From Isoetes taiwanensis (lineage: Eukaryota; Streptophyta; Lycopodiopsida; Isoetales; Isoetaceae), in NCBI GenBank assembly GCA_021234155.1, contig JAJEKV010000637.1, forward strand, positions 62,001-126,000: a DNA stretch of 64,000 nt, in the 5' to 3' direction. This document shows positions 24,022-34,536 of the stretch, in pieces (within the stretch, counting starts at the first letter, position 1; each line of letters begins with the position of its first letter). Under the pieces are notes generated by a model. That model was not told the DNA's origin. It ran no database searches and was given only the letters and a program-made list of their open reading frames with translations. The translations under genes were made by a program, and so were the position numbers.

Positions 24022-25554
24022 CTAGAAGAAGCACCCATAGGATCTCCTTGAAAGCTCTCGAGCTGTGGCAGTGAAATTGGGATCATCAAGAATGTCCAGA
24101 TTGAATTGTGTATTCTTGATCACATCATAGTCCACATCGGGTTGAGCTTCAGGCATCACTGGATTTGGTGGATCTACAGCTTCATCAACAACAGCACCTT
24201 GTCTCTCTGTCACAGGAACTGCTGCAATGATAGGATTCAGGAGGCGGTCAAGCCTACCAAGAATGCCATGTAGGCACTTCTGCTTAGCCGGGTCACTTTC
24301 GAATACAATACAAAATCTCTTATTCATCAATGAAGCCTCGCCAAACGAACCACAGGAGAAGTAATCAAACACTCCTGTTCCTGGCAGTACCATTTTCTGC
24401 ACGAGATAGGAGCATGTGGCAGGCCCCAGCTGGTTTCTCATGATTATGTCCCCTGGCAAGCCTTGCCAGCTGTACCTGAATCTGTTGTTGTAGAGCTTCT
24501 CGGTCATAGCCTCGGTCTCCCCGTCTGCGTCTTCTTCATTAGGTACCGGAACTGGTGGCAGTTCTTGAGGATGATCGGCAAACGAGAATCTGACGTCAAT
24601 GTCATCGACAGGATCACCAGCAGTGGCCTGAAGTTTTGTGGCGTACACTAGTGCATGGGGCTCCTGAACTCCTGTGGAAGGCGGATTCTTGTATTCGTCC
24701 TCATACAAGCCAATAAAAACTCTGGATCTGGAATCCAGATTATCCAACACAGATGAAATTAACACATTATGCTCTGGCCTTACAAAGCACACTATCCAGA
24801 AAGAATCAGCTATGGTATTCTTTACAGCTGTATTAAAAAAGTTAGATAGTGTGGTTTTGTCCCACATTGGAGTTATGCCTTTAGTGTCCAGGGCTATCAA
24901 GGATACTGGCACAGGAGTGCAAACAACTTGTCCCCTGCTGTCTATTAGTTCAACTTCGCAATGGAAGTTTTCAGTATCCTCTCTCTGCAAGACAGCATTG
25001 CGTATAAATCTTGCCAAGGCAGGTGGCACGTTACCGAAAACTCCTTCCTTGGTCACTCCAACTTCAACCCACTTACTATGCAAGGTGGCCATGGAAATCA
25101 AGTCATCATCGTTGAAGCCCGCCACGGCAGTACTGAGATCAGTGAAGGATGTGAACTTCTTCGGAAAATTATCCTTCACATATTCAAAAATCTCCTTCTT
25201 CAAGAAAGATATAGATCGTAGTGTCTTTGCCCTTGTCTTGAAGAATTGCTTACCTGTATAATCACTGGTGACCTTGACGTAGGTCTTCCCATCAAGCACT
25301 TCCTGGAACAAAACCCGATAGTCTTCATAGTCAAGACCCCTCATGCACCTCAAGTAGGTCTGACTGAAGTAGTCAGAATCTTTTGTCCAGTTACATGTAA
25401 TAGTTTGTCCCTTGTTATCTTTTAGCTTGCCAGATTTCCACAAGTTCCATAGGGACATGAATAACTGAAAAGTATCCTCTAGCATGAAGACCCACTGGTT
25501 GAAATCTTTCGGATGCTTACCACGCATGGTAACTTCAGCCAAAGCCAGATAACG
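24022..25554 (-). CDS. C-terminal exon of ParB/Srx-like gene, unknown function
   Basis: A 511-codon exon on the minus strand begins after the acceptor TTGTTTCCAG (AG at 25555-25556) and runs to the stop at 24022. The first residues are RYLALAEVTM; the frame continues without interruption, giving a mixed alpha/beta-looking soluble protein with no signal peptide or membrane segment. I recognise no catalytic motif here. It joins in phase 0 to the preceding exon ending RSEPYK at 25673 across a 118-base intron. Upstream codons of the open frame (25555-25656) are intron. Good frame length, codon continuity and clean splice sites suggest a real gene or a recently active one. Function cannot be assigned. 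Confidence 0.65.
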   Translation of the reverse strand, partial: RYLALAEVTMRGKHPKDFNQWVFMLEDTFQLFMSLWNLWKSGKLKDNKGQTITCNWTKDSDYFSQTYLRCMRGLDYEDYRVLFQEVLDGKTYVKVTSDYTGKQFFKTRAKTLRSISFLKKEIFEYVKDNFPKKFTSFTDLSTAVAGFNDDDLISMATLHSKWVEVGVTKEGVFGNVPPALARFIRNAVLQREDTENFHCEVELIDSRGQVVCTPVPVSLIALDTKGITPMWDKTTLSNFFNTAVKNTIADSFWIVCFVRPEHNVLISSVLDNLDSRSRVFIGLYEDEYKNPPSTGVQEPHALVYATKLQATAGDPVDDIDVRFSFADHPQELPPVPVPNEEDADGETEAMTEKLYNNRFRYSWQGLPGDIIMRNQLGPATCSYLVQKMVLPGTGVFDYFSCGSFGEASLMNKRFCIVFESDPAKQKCLHGILGRLDRLLNPIIAAVPVTERQGAVVDEAVDPPNPVMPEAQPDVDYDVIKNTQFNLDILDDPNFTATARELSRRSYGCFF

Positions 25555-25672
25555 CTGGAAACAACAAGAAGTTAGTCTTGAATGCCATTTGGTGAGGAAA
25601 TGGCGCCGTGGCGCCATTTCGTCACCACGGCGCCATTTGCTAATCTTGCCAAACAATCACAACAGTATGTAC
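25555..25672 (-). other. 118-bp intron carrying a GGCGCC palindrome
   Basis: Donor AAG|GTACATACTG at 25672 and acceptor TTTCCAG at 25555 are canonical. Inside lies AAATGGCGCCGTGGCGCC (25596 on), one of the palindromic repeats described at 28944-29769, followed by another half copy. The gene has therefore tolerated, or acquired, this repeat in an intron. Confidence 0.75.
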
Positions 25673-26350
25673 CTTGTATGGTTCTGAGCGTGACTGCCCA
25701 CGTCCCGATGGATCAGGCTTCCCACAGAGAGCATATTGGTGCCGCAGGTGGGTTATGTTATCAATGAAGGGCTCTTTAAAAATAGTCTTGGCAGCGATAT
25801 CATTGACTTCACAACTGAGCTGCAGGCAATTTTGCTCGTTGATTGTGCCAGATAAGACTCGGCAATTCCGTTCAAGATAAATCTTTGACATTTGCTCTTG
25901 GTACTTTGCTGTGCCGAGTCTTTTACATACAAGTTGAGCAGCCATAACTGAGTGATTACCATTTACTATATAATAGTGCATCCCCATGAGGTCATCCTCG
26001 GTTTTCCGAGGGGCCAGTTTGTTTGTGAAGGGATTGAATGGAATCACATCAGCGGGAGTGAACACTGGATGTGGGTCTCTCTGAAAGGACTCCACTAACG
26101 TCTTGACGTGCTCCATATTCCTTGGCCTAGATGTCAGATTTGCTGGCCCTTGATATAGTTTGAACACGTTTATCTTTTTTATGAATGTGATGCCCAGAGG
26201 AAAAAGATGCCGGTGGTCAAAGATTTTTTGTAGTGTTGTCTCTGCCGTCTTTTCCTCTTCTGATCTTTCCCCCTTAAGATTTGCAGGCACCTCGAACAAG
26301 TGCTGAGCTAGCCTGCGCTTCTTGGCTTTCTCGGAATGTCTCCACCACTT
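25673..26350 (-). CDS. ParB/sulfiredoxin-like domain exon
   Basis: Reading from about 26350 down to the donor at 25672. After a basic lead (QHLFEVPANLKGERSEEEK) comes a ParB/sulfiredoxin-like module: HVKTLVESFQRD, FTPADVIPFNPF, then YYIVNGNHSVMAAQL. The G-N-H-S-x-x-A-A element matches the G(H/N)HR-type signature of the ParB/Srx fold, which binds nucleotides and, in different families, acts in DNA partitioning, nuclease or kinase-like reactions. The Arg usual after the His is Ser, so activity is doubtful. A second, partial copy of this module lies at 27390-27785. The acidic/basic linker upstream is interrupted by stops, so this may be the live 3' half of a broken gene. Confidence 0.5.
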
Positions 26351-27785
26351 CTGGCCTGCTCGTCGCTCCTCTCCGTCCGTCTTGGACTTCCAGCAGGACT
26401 AGGTGTCTGAGTCTGTCTTCTTTACTTTTTGGGTGTTCTATCCTTCGCAGAGACCTCTAGCATGTGCTTCTTCTTCTTCTTTTTCCCTTCCAGTTCCTCT
26501 GTCTCCACTTCCTTTCCCTCCTTTTCCTGTCCTGCCTTTCCTTCCTTCTGCCCTTTCCCGTCCCTTTCCCTGTCTTTCTTTTCCTTCTCTTTCTTTTCCT
26601 TCTTTTCTTTCTTTTCCTTCTCGAGATCTTTGTGATCCTTTCTCTTAACTTTCCCCTTGCCCGCCACCTTTCCTTCCTCAGTTTCCTAGCCAACATCCTC
26701 AGTAGCAGATGAGGAGTCTTTTTCGGCTGCAATTGCCTCCTTAGTTTGTCTTGTCTTCTTCCTGTTAACTGTTTTTAACCAGGCCGTGTCCACCTTTCCC
26801 CCTTAAGATTTGCAGGCACCTCGAGCAAGTGCTGAGCTATCTTAATGTAAGCCTGCGCTCCTTGGCTTTCTCGGAATGTCACCACCACTTCTGGCCTGCT
26901 CGTCGCTCCTCTCCGTCCGTCTTGGACTTCCAGCAGGACTTCTTGGCCTTCTGCCCTTTCCCGTCCCTTTCCCTGTCTTTCTTTTCCTTCTCTTTCTTTT
27001 CCTTCTTTTCCTTCTTTTCTTTCTTTTCCTTCTCAGGATCTTTGTGATCCTTTCTCTTAACTTTCCCCTTGCCCGCCGCCTTTCCTTCCTCAGTTTCCTG
27101 GCCAACATCCTCAGTAGCAGATGAGGAGTCTTTTTCGGCTGCAATTGCCTCCTTAGTTTGTCTTGTCTTCTTCCTGTTAACTGTTTTTAACCAGGCCATG
27201 TCCACATTGCCAGGTAGTTTCTGCTGGGCTAATGCCTTGACAATGAATGAAGGCGAGTTTTTCGACTCGTTCATACGATTGCGAAGAAGCCCCTCAGAAG
27301 TTATCCTGGACCTTTGATGTCAGCTTCTTCAAAGCTGTTGTACGAAGGCAGAGCCCAGCCTTGCTTCTTCGCCGAACCAGCTACATTTGCTCTTGGGACT
27401 TTGCTGTGCCGAGTCTTTTACATACAAGCTGAGCAGCCATAACTGAGTGATTACCATTTACTATATAATAGTTCATCCCCATGACGTCATCCTCGGTTTT
27501 CCAATGGGCCAGTTTGTTTGTGAGGGGATTGAATGGAATCACATCAGCGGGAGTGAACATTTGATGTGGGTCTCTCTGAAAGGACTCCACTAACGTCTTG
27601 ACGTGCTCCATATTCCTTGGCCTAGATGTCAGATTTGCTGGCCCTTGATAAAGTTTGAACACGTTTATCTTTTTTATGAATTTGATGTCCAGAGGAAAAA
27701 GATGCCGGTGGTCAAAGATTTTTTGTAATGTTGTCTCTGCCGTCTTTTCCTCTTCTAACCTTTCCACCTTAAGATTTGCAGGCAC
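26351..27785 (-). pseudogene. Duplicated, scrambled middle of the ParB/Srx-like gene
   Basis: Minus-strand order here is: partial ParB-like copy (27785-27390), fragment of the N-terminal exon (27389-27230), linker copy 2 (to about 26800), then linker copy 1 (26790-26300). The linker is a KEKKEKKEK/RERDGKGQK charged, probably coiled or disordered, region. The 27389 junction joins the two sources at a shared ACATTTGC. Linker copy 1 has stops at 26686-26688 and 26422-26424 where sister copies encode Gln. Copies 1 and 2 lack about 60 bases present in the third copy (around 27843-27900). The layout fits unequal tandem duplication followed by decay. Confidence 0.7.
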
Positions 27786-28882
27786 TCGAGCAAGTGTTGA
27801 GCTATTCTTAATGTAAGCCTGCGCTCCTTGGGTTTCTCGGTGGTGACCCTTTTGGCCGGTGTGCCTGCAGAATCTTGGACATGTGATGGGCTTGCAGGAA
27901 TGTCACCACCACTTCTGGCCTGCTCGTCGCTCCTCTCCGTCCATCTTGGACTTCCAGCAAGACTAGGTGTCTGAGTCTGCCTTCTTTGCTTTTTGGGTGT
28001 CCTATCCTTCTCAGAGACCTCTAGCCTGTGCTTCTTCTTCTTCTTTTTCCCTTCCAGTTCCTCTGTCTCTCCTTCCTTTCCCTCCTTTTCCTGTCCTGCC
28101 TTTCCTTCCTTCTGCCCTTTCCCGTCCCTTTCCCTGTCCTTCTTTTCCTTCTCTTTCTTTTCCTTATTTTCTTTCTTTTCCTTCTCAGGATCTTTGTGAT
28201 CCTTTCTTTTAACTTTCCCCTTGCCCGCCGCCTTTCCTTCCTCAGTTTCTTGGCCAACATCCTCAAAAACAGATGAGGAGTCTTTTTTTTGCTGCAATTG
28301 CCTCCTTAGTTTGTCTTGTCTTCTTCCTGCTAACTGTTTTTAACCAGGCCGTGTCCACATTGCCGGGTAGTTTCTACTGGGCTAATGCCTTGACAACGAA
28401 TGAAGGCGAGTTTTTCGACTCCTTCATACGATTGCGAAGAATCATAAAGCCCCTCAGGAGTTCTCCTGGATCTTTGATGTCAGCTTCTTCAAAGCTGTTG
28501 TACGAAGGCAGAGCCCAGCCTTGCTTCTTCGCCGAACCAGCTACATTTGCAATACTAGAAGACATTATAGTTGGATCATAAAAGTTCCAGTCCATATAGT
28601 AGACATTTATTCTCTGCTGCATGGTGTCCTCAAGGACCATCCGGAGCCAATCATCGTGACCGCTCTTGGTAACCATCTTCATGCTGACCAAGATACCCGG
28701 CTGGTAAATTCCGGCTGATTCTCCGGACATCTCCTTTATAAGCAGGCAGAGCTCTCTTCTGCAGTCTCCTTTCAAGCCTATAGGAGCAGAGGTGCTCACC
28801 CGCATTATTTCCATGCACCAGCTCCTGTCTATCAGCATGATTGTCTGGTCGGATTGAAATTGTGGTTCTACGCGTAATGCAG
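27786..28882 (-). pseudogene. N-terminal exon and linker copy 3 of ParB/Srx-like gene
   Basis: After an acceptor (TTTGTTGCAG, AG at 28883-28884) the frame reads ALRVEPQFQSDQ and continues about 170 codons to KALAQ, then meets a TAG at 28374-28376 where the sister copy at 27221 has CAG. Past an A8 run (about 28284-28291) the frame shifts into linker copy 3, whose sequence ends PKERRLTLRIAQHL before a one-base deletion near 27786 breaks entry into the ParB-like copy. The N-terminal exon holds GDCRRELCLLIKEMSG and YYMDWNFYDP segments that I do not recognise. This version of the gene cannot encode the full protein. Confidence 0.6.
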
Positions 28883-28943
28883 CTGCAACAAAGAGGCATC
28901 AGTAAGCAGCAAACGAACAAGCAGGCAAACCAGACGAGTAGGC

Positions 28944-29769
28944 AAGTGGCGCCATGGCGCCATTTGCATCTGAGACATGCATAAACACATGGAAGCAGTT
29001 CGAATGCATTTCCCTACGTTTGGTCGCAGAGGCCTCCACCCAGTCCGAGCCCATCTCCTTCGCAATATTCGAGAAAGATGGTTCGTAGGAGAGTGGCTCT
29101 GACTGGGTAGAGGCACCTGCGACACGTAGGAGAATGCACTGGAAAACTCAACACAATGAGCAATCTACCAAGCAAATGGCGCGATGGCACCATTTGCTTG
29201 GTAGATTGCTTATTGCTAACACATATGTGAATGCTTCCATGTTTTTATGCTGGACTCAGATGCAAATGGCGCCATGGCGCCATTTGCCTACTCGTCTGGT
29301 GACGAGTAGGCAAATGAGACGAGTAGGCAAATGGCGCCATGGCGCCATTTGCATCTGAGTCCAGCATAAAAACATGGAAGCAATTCGAATGCATTCCCCT
29401 GCGTTTGGTTGTAGAGGCCTCCACCCAGTCCGAGCCCCTCCCCTTCGCAGATTTGCTTGGTAGATTGCTTCTTATTGCTAATGCATATGCGAATGCTTCC
29501 ATTAGTTTATGCACTGGACTCAGATGCAAATGGCGCCATTTGCCAACAAGACTCCTAAAGTAAGCTCAGGCAATACAAATAGCGCCATGGCGCCATTTGC
29601 CAACAACAAGATCCTAAAGTAAGCTAGCAGGCATTCAAAATAGCGCGATGGCACCATTTGCCAACAAGACTCCTAAAGTAAGCTACCAAGCATCCAAATG
29701 GCGCGGTGGGGCCATTTACCAACAACAAGACCCTAAAGCTGACATCCAAATGGCGCGGCGGCGCCATTT
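28944..29769. repeat. Cluster of GGCGCC palindromes with ~58-bp minisatellite
   Basis: At least nine copies of a palindrome with core ATGGCGCCATGGCGCCAT flanked by AAA/TTT: 28944, 29174, 29264, 29329, 29528 (single half), 29577, 29638, 29696 and 29748. From 29538 the unit TTTGCCAACAAGACTCCTAA plus palindrome repeats every ~58-60 bases. A 52-base inverted repeat (29159-29210) and a larger hairpin (29233-29381) are built on the same core. Frames that read through it (MAPWRH-type) are artefacts. Confidence 0.88.
29233..29381. repeat. Perfect 65-bp inverted repeat (hairpin)
   Basis: Bases 29233-29297 and 29317-29381 are exact reverse complements, separated by 19 bases. The arms start GCTTCCATGTTTTTATGC and each contains one full GGCGCC palindrome, so smaller hairpins nest within the larger. 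A perfect pair this long suggests recent origin or ongoing conversion. Confidence 0.93.
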
Positions 29770-29809
29770 GGAACAAACGAAACAATGCAAGTAGATGACA
29801 TACCTGTAC

Positions 29810-29870
29810 CTTGCGGGATGCTAGCCGCTGTCTCCACAGTCTGAGGAGCTCCAGAATTGTCGATTTCCAT
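29810..29870 (-). CDS. Candidate first exon of the ParB/Srx-like gene
   Basis: ATG at 29870-29868 begins MEIDNSGAPQTVETAASIPQ. The donor is either CAAG|GTACAG (exon ends 29810) or six bases further on at |GTATGT (exon ends 29804). Both leave phase 1, which joins in frame to the exon starting at 28882 as ...QAALRVEPQF or ...QGTAALRVEPQF. The two sites would give isoforms differing by two residues. The intervening ~0.9-kb intron is almost entirely palindromic repeat. Inferred from splice-site and phase agreement only. Confidence 0.4.
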
Positions 29871-30660
29871 GTCGAGCGCCTTGATTTTTGACCGGGAACT
29901 GGTGTGTCGCTTGAAGAGGCGAGGCGCTGGTGTAGGGAAATGGCACCAGAAAACGAGGCCAAAAAAGGGTTGCTCGAGGCACTGGGTGCTGGGCGCTGGC
30001 GGCTAGGCGCTGGGCGCTGGGCGCTGGCGGCTAAGATCGAGGCGCTGAGAGCTGGAATAAAAAACGAAAAAAGCAAATGAGGTCCTCCAGAAACTGTGAG
30101 GCGTAACTAACTTTGGCCGCTGGCTGTCTGCTGTACCATAGGCGCCCAACTAGGGCCCGTGGCAGTCCAGACGCACATGCCCACCCGCCCTCCCATACAC
30201 GTGGCAGTCCAGGCGCCCATGCCCGCCCATGCCCGTGGCAGCGCCCATGCCCGTGGCGGTCCAGCCCATGCCTGCCCAAATTCTTACTTCAAATTCGAAT
30301 ATTTCCCGCCCTTCCGCCCGCCCGCCAAAATTTGAACATAAAATTTAAAAATATCGCCCGTAATTTGAAAACTTGCCACCTGTGCAAATTTTAACATAAA
30401 ATTCAAAATTCCCGCCCATAATTTGAAATTTGACTGCCATCTGTGCAAATTTGAATCATCCGCTTCTTTTAAAATTGTACTTTGCATTTAAAGTTGTATT
30501 TGTCACCGTTCTCCCTCTTAAAGCGACCATGGTACGACGCAGACGTTTTCGTGCACGGTTCAGGCGCTTTCGAATCCGCCTGCTCTTCTCAGCTGTCGCT
30601 CGCATAAGGCACTCGGCTTTTCTCAGGCGCCTAGGCAGAAACTTTGCAAGGCGCATGCGT
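29871..30660. other. GC-rich/AT-rich repetitive flank, no supportable gene
   Basis: Upstream of the candidate first exon there are GGCGCTGGGCGC words (29985-30050), then CGCCCATGCCCGTGGCAG words (30160-30270), then repeats of CCCGCCCATAATTTGAAA and TGTGCAAATTTTAAC (30280-30460). It could be a promoter region for the minus-strand gene, but I see no convincing TATA or initiator. Confidence 0.4.
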
Positions 30661-30800
30661 GCTGTCAGGCGCTTTCTTCTTGGCGCTCACAGAAATCCCA
30701 GGTGATTCTTGGCGCTTTCTTCTTGGCGCTCAGTTCTTGGCATTCTTGGCGCATTCTTCTTGGCGCTTTCTTCTTGGCGCTTTCTTCTTGGGATCAGCTT
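30661..30800. repeat. TTCTTGGCGCTT minisatellite
   Basis: About nine irregular copies of TTCTTGGCGCTT/TTCTTGGCGCTC. Frames such as GAFFLAL are translation of the repeat. Between 30800 and 31128 nothing is supportable. Confidence 0.8.
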
Positions 30801-31128
30801 GTTTTTCTTGTTTCATCTACTGCTCCAGTACAACATACCACTATCGATCTATCTAACATCAAGTAAGTCCATTATTTCTGGTAGGAATTATGTTCTATTG
30901 CTGCCATGTATATAGCGTGTTCAAATGCTGAAATTTATACTGCTTGGACACAGAACCTTGGTTTCAATTGCAAAGTTGGAATGGGGTGCCCATGTTATGC
31001 ATGCCTGCTCTTATTGACACATGTACAGCAATGGGAGCAAGAATGCATAACATAGGCACCTCGTCTAGATTTTGTGATGGAGCCAAATGTAGATTTTCGT
31101 GTAGATTTTGGAATGGTGCACTTCGATC

Positions 31129-31405
31129 AAATGGCGCCAGGGCGCCATCTTGTTCCAAATACACCACTAAAATGGTGTATTGGTCTAAATGGCGTCATGG
31201 CGCCATTTCGAAATGGTGCACTTGGATCAAATGGCGCCAAGGCGCCATTTGTTCCAGAGTCACACCTATTTAGGTGTGAATTTTGAACAAATGGCGCCAT
31301 GGCGCCATTCGATCCAGGTGTTCACCATTTCGACCAAATGGCATGGCGCCATTTGGCTCCAAATTTACACCAAAAATTGTTTTTTTGTACTAAATGGCGC
31401 CAGTT
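31129..31405. repeat. Second cluster of GGCGCC palindromes
   Basis: Palindromes related to those at 28944-29769 occur at 31129, 31187, 31229, 31289, 31336 (shortened) and 31392 (half), at about 40-60-base spacing with the linking text TTGGATCAAATGGCGCC or TTCGACCAAATGG. Several carry one mismatch in the centre (CCAGGG, TCATGG, CCAAGG) that spoils perfect symmetry. They end just before the DUF8039-like gene start at 31475. Confidence 0.85.
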
Positions 31406-31474
31406 TTGCTTGTTTATTGCTTGTTTTTCGTCTATTTCGTTACCTTGCTTGATTGAAACAGGTTTAATTTTCCC

Positions 31475-33290
31475 ATGTACAACCTATTCGTCGGAAAGAC
31501 AATTGTTGCCCGTGGCCATATTTTGAATAGAAGCACTCTTCATGGGAAGGAAATAGATCCTTCAAATGTGGCAATTGAGGTCACGGAGTCCGTGATCCCA
31601 TCGACGGAGCTTCCAATCCCCTGCGAAGGGGCAGATAATATTGGTGAAGCAGTAGGCACATTCATTTAGTGGCCTAAGAGGGATGTAAAACATGTTGAGT
31701 GCCCCTCGAGTGAAGATACATCTTCAACATCCCTCAATTTGCCCACCATCTATCCCTCAAGTAGTCCACCATCTATCAGTAGCCCGCCGGACATCAGTTT
31801 CACTGCTCACTGTGGTGAACCAAGCAACACAACAATAAATGAAGAAGACGATAGTAGAGGAGATTGGAAGTCATGAGAATCTAGGTGCCCGTCTTGGTCT
31901 CAGGTTGTTTAAGCCTGAAGATGAGGCAGTCTACTACTCCAGAACAGATCTACTTGGTTTGCCATGCTACATTCTTCACTCCTACATTGGATCTAAATAT
32001 TCGGAGGCGAATATAGTCTTTAGTGATCCTCAGGATGCTATAGATGATGAGTTCTTGGGTGTATCAAAGGTCGAGCTTTCAGTGGGTAGCATAATAGATC
32101 CAACGGGGAACCAAAATATAAGGTCATGTCATGCTTGTGCTGAGAGGCCTCGAGCTAACAGTCTTATATCCTGGGAGACCTGAGATGTTTTGCTTCATGA
32201 TGGTAGGACAGTTTCACAACATTTACAAGCTCGAGTTGCTCTCGAACAGGATGACTTAGAAGTTGATTGCTTGGAAGCTGATGTTGAGAAGCAATTCAAG
32301 AGGAAAAGGAAATATACATATGTGAAGAGGGTCAGGAGGGCAATGAGGAGAGGATGTGCGCTTCCAAGTCAATCAAGAGTGCTCTAAAATCAACATGCTG
32401 CAAGGAGGAATATGTCAAAAAACTGAGCCGAGAGCAGGTATATGCCTTAAGAAAAGAATTTTATTCTCAATCAAGCAGTGCCAGGATTACGCTTGTTTTT
32501 GATGTGTTGAGTGTAACTTATACAGGGCAGTCGGAGGCGAAAGTAGTAGTCTCTGGAGTGGAGTGCTGTCAATTCGCATGGCGCGTGGCTTTAGGAGTTG
32601 CTGGGGTCACGCTTTTATAGTTGGAGGAAGAGGTTTGAGTTAGGTGGAAAAAGGCTAAGCATGGTAATCTGTGCTCTAAGAAGCCTAGATGCGTGACACT
32701 AGCTACAGAAAGTGTGCTTGATACCTTCATTAGTGAGAATGCGGAGAGCATTCCACATAGAAGCAAAAAAGGAAAGGATGGTATAAGGGAGAATGTTCGC
32801 AAACTTCCTTCCATCCTTAATAAGAAGAGCATATATAAGGAAGTGGGTGCCGTGGTGGAAGAATTGACAGGAAAGAGTGTAACCTTGCCCTCTTTTTACA
32901 ATATTTGGAAGAAAGAGTTTCCAGACGTCAGCATAGCCAAAAATACAGCATTCTCCAAGTGTAACATATGTGTAGTCATCAAGCAGAAATTGGAAAGAAC
33001 AAAAGATACAAGGGAGAGGCGCAACCTTTCAATTCAACGGCGGGCACATATGTTGGAACAACGTTCCTGTAGCAGTCAATATTGGCATTGACATGCATTA
33101 TCACATCGTTCACCAGAAAGTCACCTTTGCATAATACATGATAAGATGGATCAGGTCAAAACACTCACACCAAGAAGTCACCATCTCACAAAGTCAGTTT
33201 GGAGAGGAGATCGCTTGAAGAGCAGCTTGACAGGAGCATTGACACATGGTCATGGTGGACGGGCTTCACTACAACCCCAACATTTGGTCC
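31475..33290 (+). pseudogene. 5' portion of a DUF8039/DUF7869-type gene
   Basis: ATG at 31475 begins MYNLFVGKTIVARGHIL and continues to EGADNIGEAVGTFI, then TAG, then WPKRDVKHV. This matches the DUF8039 layout (ARG...V.V..V.....LPIP...D.LG.A.GTFIxWP) found in plant transposon-associated genes. Further frames follow: 31839-32183, then CCKEEYVKKLSREQVYALRK (about 32390), then 32693-33091 with VTLPSFYNIWKKEFPDV and FSKCNICVVIK (a CxxC), then HDKMDQVKTLTPR and LTGALTHGHGG (33128-33265). The last motifs are those that precede the DUF7869 domain. Several stops and frame changes break it. Reading stops at about 33285, where a T/G-rich repeat begins; the missing C-terminal part has a counterpart at 41390-42640. 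Function of the family is unknown. Confidence 0.72.
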
Positions 33291-33580
33291 ACAGTTGAAA
33301 ACAACAGTAAAAACGCAATACGGGTTGTTTTTTTGAAGATTTGAAAAAAACCTACACGTAGTTATATGGAGGTGTGGTTTTTCAAGGATATGCTGTATTT
33401 TTTCTTAAGGAGCCATAGTTTTTTTTTATAAGAATATGTGGTTTCTTAAGGAGGCGTCGTTTCTTTTTTAAGGGTGTGTTGTTTTCTCGGGCTGTATAGT
33501 TTTTTGAAGGGATGTTTTTTTTTAAGGTGTTTTTTAAGGTAGTGTTTTTTGAGGTGTGGTTTTTTATGGTTTTCTAGGTA
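33288..33580 (+). repeat. T/G-rich dispersed repeat, copy 1
   Basis: Starts TTTGGTCCACAGTTGAAAA and continues with TTTGAAAAAAACCTACACGTAG, GGAGGTGTGGTTTTT and many AAGGAGxTGTGGTTTTT words. A longer direct copy lies at 47172-47660. It begins exactly where the DUF7869-type gene is cut, so it may be part of the interrupting insertion. Confidence 0.75.
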
Positions 33581-33676
33581 TCCATGTATGACCAAGTTGT
33601 CCACATGCCATTAATGCCACAAAATGGCAGCATACAAGAGCTATATGCATGTTTGACACAGTTCACTAGCATTATG

Positions 33677-34127
<451 letters not shown>

Positions 34128-34536
34128 GAGAGAGCATGAAACTTGAAGACATCCATCACTTGGCAACTTGTAGTGAAGAACCAAAAGATGGACACTGGTT
34201 TGGCATCATATAGGGATTTCTTGAAGAATATTTAATCACCTAAGCATCTTCAACACTCGAAGTCAAAGGTTGAAGACCCCAAAGTTGGAAGACCACTCGA
34301 ATTTCAACGGTACTTTGCATGAGCCATGATATTACTTCTTAAGGCATGATTTGCTATTTTCCAAGGTCTTCACTACCATTCCATCCAGAAAAATCATCTC
34401 TTTATCCATCATTTTCTTCCTTTTCATACACCATTGCCATTTGTCGAGACCAAAGTTCGCAAGACCATTTTTCCTAGTCAAAAGTACACCATTTATCCAT
34501 CACATACAAAAAACTGCTAAAATTCCATCCAATTTA

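Noticed and set aside
24674-25261. 195-codon + strand ORF
   Set aside because: Antisense shadow of the minus-strand C-terminal exon, which has splice sites and better composition.
26403-28276. Phe/Ser/Leu-rich + strand ORFs
   Set aside because: Antisense of the Lys/Glu-rich linker of the ParB/Srx-like gene.
28944-29769. CRISPR-like spaced repeats
   Set aside because: Spacers are themselves repeats, the sequence is eukaryotic and there are no cas genes.
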